DNA of 6,997 nt from Planctomycetia bacterium (GTDB lineage Bacteria; Planctomycetota; Planctomycetia; Pirellulales; UBA1268), in the NCBI GenBank assembly GCA_009923125.1, contig RFUD01000122.1, forward strand, positions 1 to 6,997, written 5' to 3'. Positions 5,781 to 6,997 of the stretch are shown one piece after another. The translations under genes were made by a program, and so were the position numbers. Every line of letters starts with the position of its first letter. Positions within the stretch are counted from its first letter, which is position 1. The notes below the pieces were generated by a model. It did no database searches. It had not been told where the DNA came from and saw nothing but the letters and a program-made list of their open reading frames with translations.

Positions 5781-6659
5781 TCAGCGTGCGGCGCCGGCGG
5801 TGAGTTCGAGCTCCTCCGGGATCGACCCGTCGGCGTTGAGTCGTCCCGCCGCCCACAGCAGGCCCCGCGTCACGAGGTCGAGGTAGCGGTCGTCGCCGAC
5901 CGTTTCGTTGTTGTGGCCGAGCGAGGTGCTGAAGATGCGGGTGCGTTTCGGGCCGTACTCGTTGACCCAGGCCACCGGCGCGGTGGCCTCCGTGGGCTTC
6001 GCGGCGGGATCGACCGACTCGCCGGGCTTCGGCTTCGGCGGCACGAGCTGCCTGCCGGTCGCCACCACCTTCGCCGTCGGCAGCACCTGCAGGTTGTTGT
6101 AGAGCTCCTCCTTGAGCGTCAGCCAGTCGGCGAGCGGTGCGGTGATCGGGTGCGACCGGTCGGTGAACGCGATCTCGATCGGCTGCTGTGGGCCGTGCCC
6201 GGTCGATTGCAGGCCGATCATCTCGTACCAGCCGGCGTTGTCCGCGCCGGCCGACACCGGCTGCTTGAAGTCGCCCCAGCGGTAGGAATGCATCGCGCAG
6301 TGGAGGTTCACCGCCGGGGTGCCGCGGCGGTGCGCCGCCAGGATCCGCTCCACGTAACCGCGGTCGGTGACGTCGGCGGAGCACTCGTCGTGCACCACCA
6401 CATCGTAGCCTTCGTCCCAGTTTGCCTTGCCGTAGATCTCGAACGTCGCCTTCGTGGACTTGTCCGGGTTGTGGACCACCTCCACGTGCGAGCGGACGCG
6501 GGCCTCGATCCCCTGTTTCAGCAGCTGCGTCTGCGTGGCGTAGTCATGGCAGCAGCCGCCGGCGATCAGCAGGACCTGCAGCGGCTTGGGGGCTTGGGCG
6601 GCGGCGGTCCCCGCGATCGCGACCAGCCAGACGACGACCAACGAACGCAGCATGTGCAT
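5781..6659 (-). CDS. Secreted ThuA-domain protein
   Basis: The 292-residue product has an N-terminal signal peptide (hydrophobic residues 7-20, probable cleavage after AAA or AQA near 21-23) followed by one ThuA-like domain (PF06283, class I glutamine amidotransferase-like fold). Typical family segments are LLIAGGCCHDY (30-40), YDVVVHDEC (85-93), a GTPAVNLHCAMHSYRW core (113-128), a GHG turn near 154, HPITAP (170-175), EELYNNL (184-190), and a C-terminal VNEYGPKRTRIFSTSLGHNN (232-251). Linker 203-228 is Pro/Lys-rich. ThuA was named for trehalose utilisation in rhizobia. In planctomycetes, secreted members are numerous and their substrates are mostly unknown; a link to sugar or glycan turnover is inference. 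The start is ATG at 6659 with GGAG 6 bases upstream. GTG at 6671 and ATG at 6653 are alternatives. It starts one base after the mutY stop. Confidence 0.9.
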   Translation of the reverse strand: MHMLRSLVVVWLVAIAGTAAAQAPKPLQVLLIAGGCCHDYATQTQLLKQGIEARVRSHVEVVHNPDKSTKATFEIYGKANWDEGYDVVVHDECSADVTDRGYVERILAAHRRGTPAVNLHCAMHSYRWGDFKQPVSAGADNAGWYEMIGLQSTGHGPQQPIEIAFTDRSHPITAPLADWLTLKEELYNNLQVLPTAKVVATGRQLVPPKPKPGESVDPAAKPTEATAPVAWVNEYGPKRTRIFSTSLGHNNETVGDDRYLDLVTRGLLWAAGRLNADGSIPEELELTAGAAR

Positions 6660-6660
6660 G

Positions 6661-6997
6661 TCAATCTCCACGTGATTTCACCGCCCTGGATCCCGTACTT
6701 CGCCGCAGCGTACCACGGGCGGGCGACGGGTGCAGCAGCCCGGCGATGCGGCGACCGGGCGCCGTCATCGCGAGCCGGGCGAGCCCGTCGATCGCCACCC
6801 ATCGGCGGCCCCGCGGCACCGCCGACCGCCGCGCGACCACCCGCTCGCGCACGACGCACTCGACCGCATGATGCGTCACCGTGTACCGCACGACCCCGAG
6901 CCGACGGCCGGCCGACCGCACCGGCTCCCGCGGAAAATCCCACAGCCCCTCCCACCACTCACCCGCGGCCCGGCGCTCCACGAGCACCGCATCGGCG
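6661..6997 (-). CDS. mutY: A/G-specific adenine glycosylase, C-terminal end only
   Basis: Only the last 111 residues are visible; the frame stays open to the window edge, so the start and the HhH-GPD catalytic and iron-sulfur domains lie outside. The visible part resembles the NUDIX-like C-terminal domain of MutY that recognises 8-oxoguanine: AVLVERR...GEWWEGLWDFPRE opening strands, a GRRLGVVRYTVTHHAVECVV strand pair with the TVTHH segment, and GRRWVAIDGLARLAM preceding a basic tail. MutY removes adenine mispaired with 8-oxoG in base-excision repair. The GTG at 6987 is an internal Val, not a start, because the A-D-A codons before it continue the family motif. A stand-alone NUDIX protein is possible but less likely. 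Its TGA is followed after one base by the ThuA start. Confidence 0.78.
   Translation of the reverse strand, partial: ADAVLVERRAAGEWWEGLWDFPREPVRSAGRRLGVVRYTVTHHAVECVVRERVVARRSAVPRGRRWVAIDGLARLAMTAPGRRIAGLLHPSPARGTLRRSTGSRAVKSRGD
6666..6669 (-). promoter_or_regulatory. Ribosome binding site of the ThuA gene, inside mutY
   Basis: GGAG on the minus strand, 6 bases before ATG 6659, lies inside the last codons of mutY. This placement favours 6659 over the 6671 GTG, which would overlap the site, and supports translational coupling. Confidence 0.5.

Noticed and set aside
5155..6384. Minus-strand frame of about 400 codons across the carA/ThuA junction
   Set aside because: Arg/Ala-rich shadow frame covering parts of two recognised genes in a different phase.
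1..6997. Mobile element, CRISPR array, tRNA or toxin-antitoxin pair
   Set aside because: No transposase, integrase or cas-like protein, no regularly spaced identical repeats, no cloverleaf-like sequence and no small overlapping gene pair of that type was visible. The repeats present are protein-module repeats or short leader palindromes.

Overview
The window looks like chromosomal DNA from a high-GC member of the Planctomycetota, probably a Pirellulales-like lineage. The evidence is by eye: strong G/C preference at third codon positions, a BBP7-type beta-barrel protein (a family best known from planctomycetes), a DUF11 + FG-GAP surface protein, a secreted ThuA-domain protein, and a secreted Cys/His-rich small protein. 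No rRNA, tRNA, CRISPR array, insertion sequence or phage gene was seen.

Layout. Bases 1-2511 (+) hold the 3' part of a large surface protein: four DUF11 modules followed by an FG-GAP beta-propeller-like region. A 26-bp repeat shows that base 1 lies inside the gene. Everything else is on the minus strand and converges on this gene. At 2526-2552 a strong GC hairpin sits between the convergent stops. Then, from low to high coordinate, come a BBP7 outer-membrane beta-barrel protein (2574-3602) with an unusual palindrome-bearing leader; a near-perfect bidirectional terminator (3762-3801); a 165-residue secreted protein with 21 mature cysteines and an alternating His strip (3892-4389); a compact terminator/promoter junction (4488-4539); carA, the carbamoyl-phosphate synthase glutaminase subunit (4572-5714); a secreted ThuA-domain protein (5781-6659); and the 3' end of mutY (6661-6997, running off the window).

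How the genes relate. mutY and the ThuA gene are separated by one base (TGA-C-ATG) and are very likely co-transcribed and translationally coupled. carA follows after 66 bp and may be in the same transcript or have its own weak promoter. A terminator and a consensus-like -35 hexamer then separate carA from the Cys/His-rich gene, which looks monocistronic. The BBP7 gene also looks like an independent unit. carA and mutY are housekeeping genes. The other four products carry a signal peptide or look like exported or cell-surface proteins, so half of the window serves the cell envelope.

The clearest candidate for something undescribed is the Cys/His-rich secreted protein. I saw no multi-gene defence, mobile or biosynthetic system.
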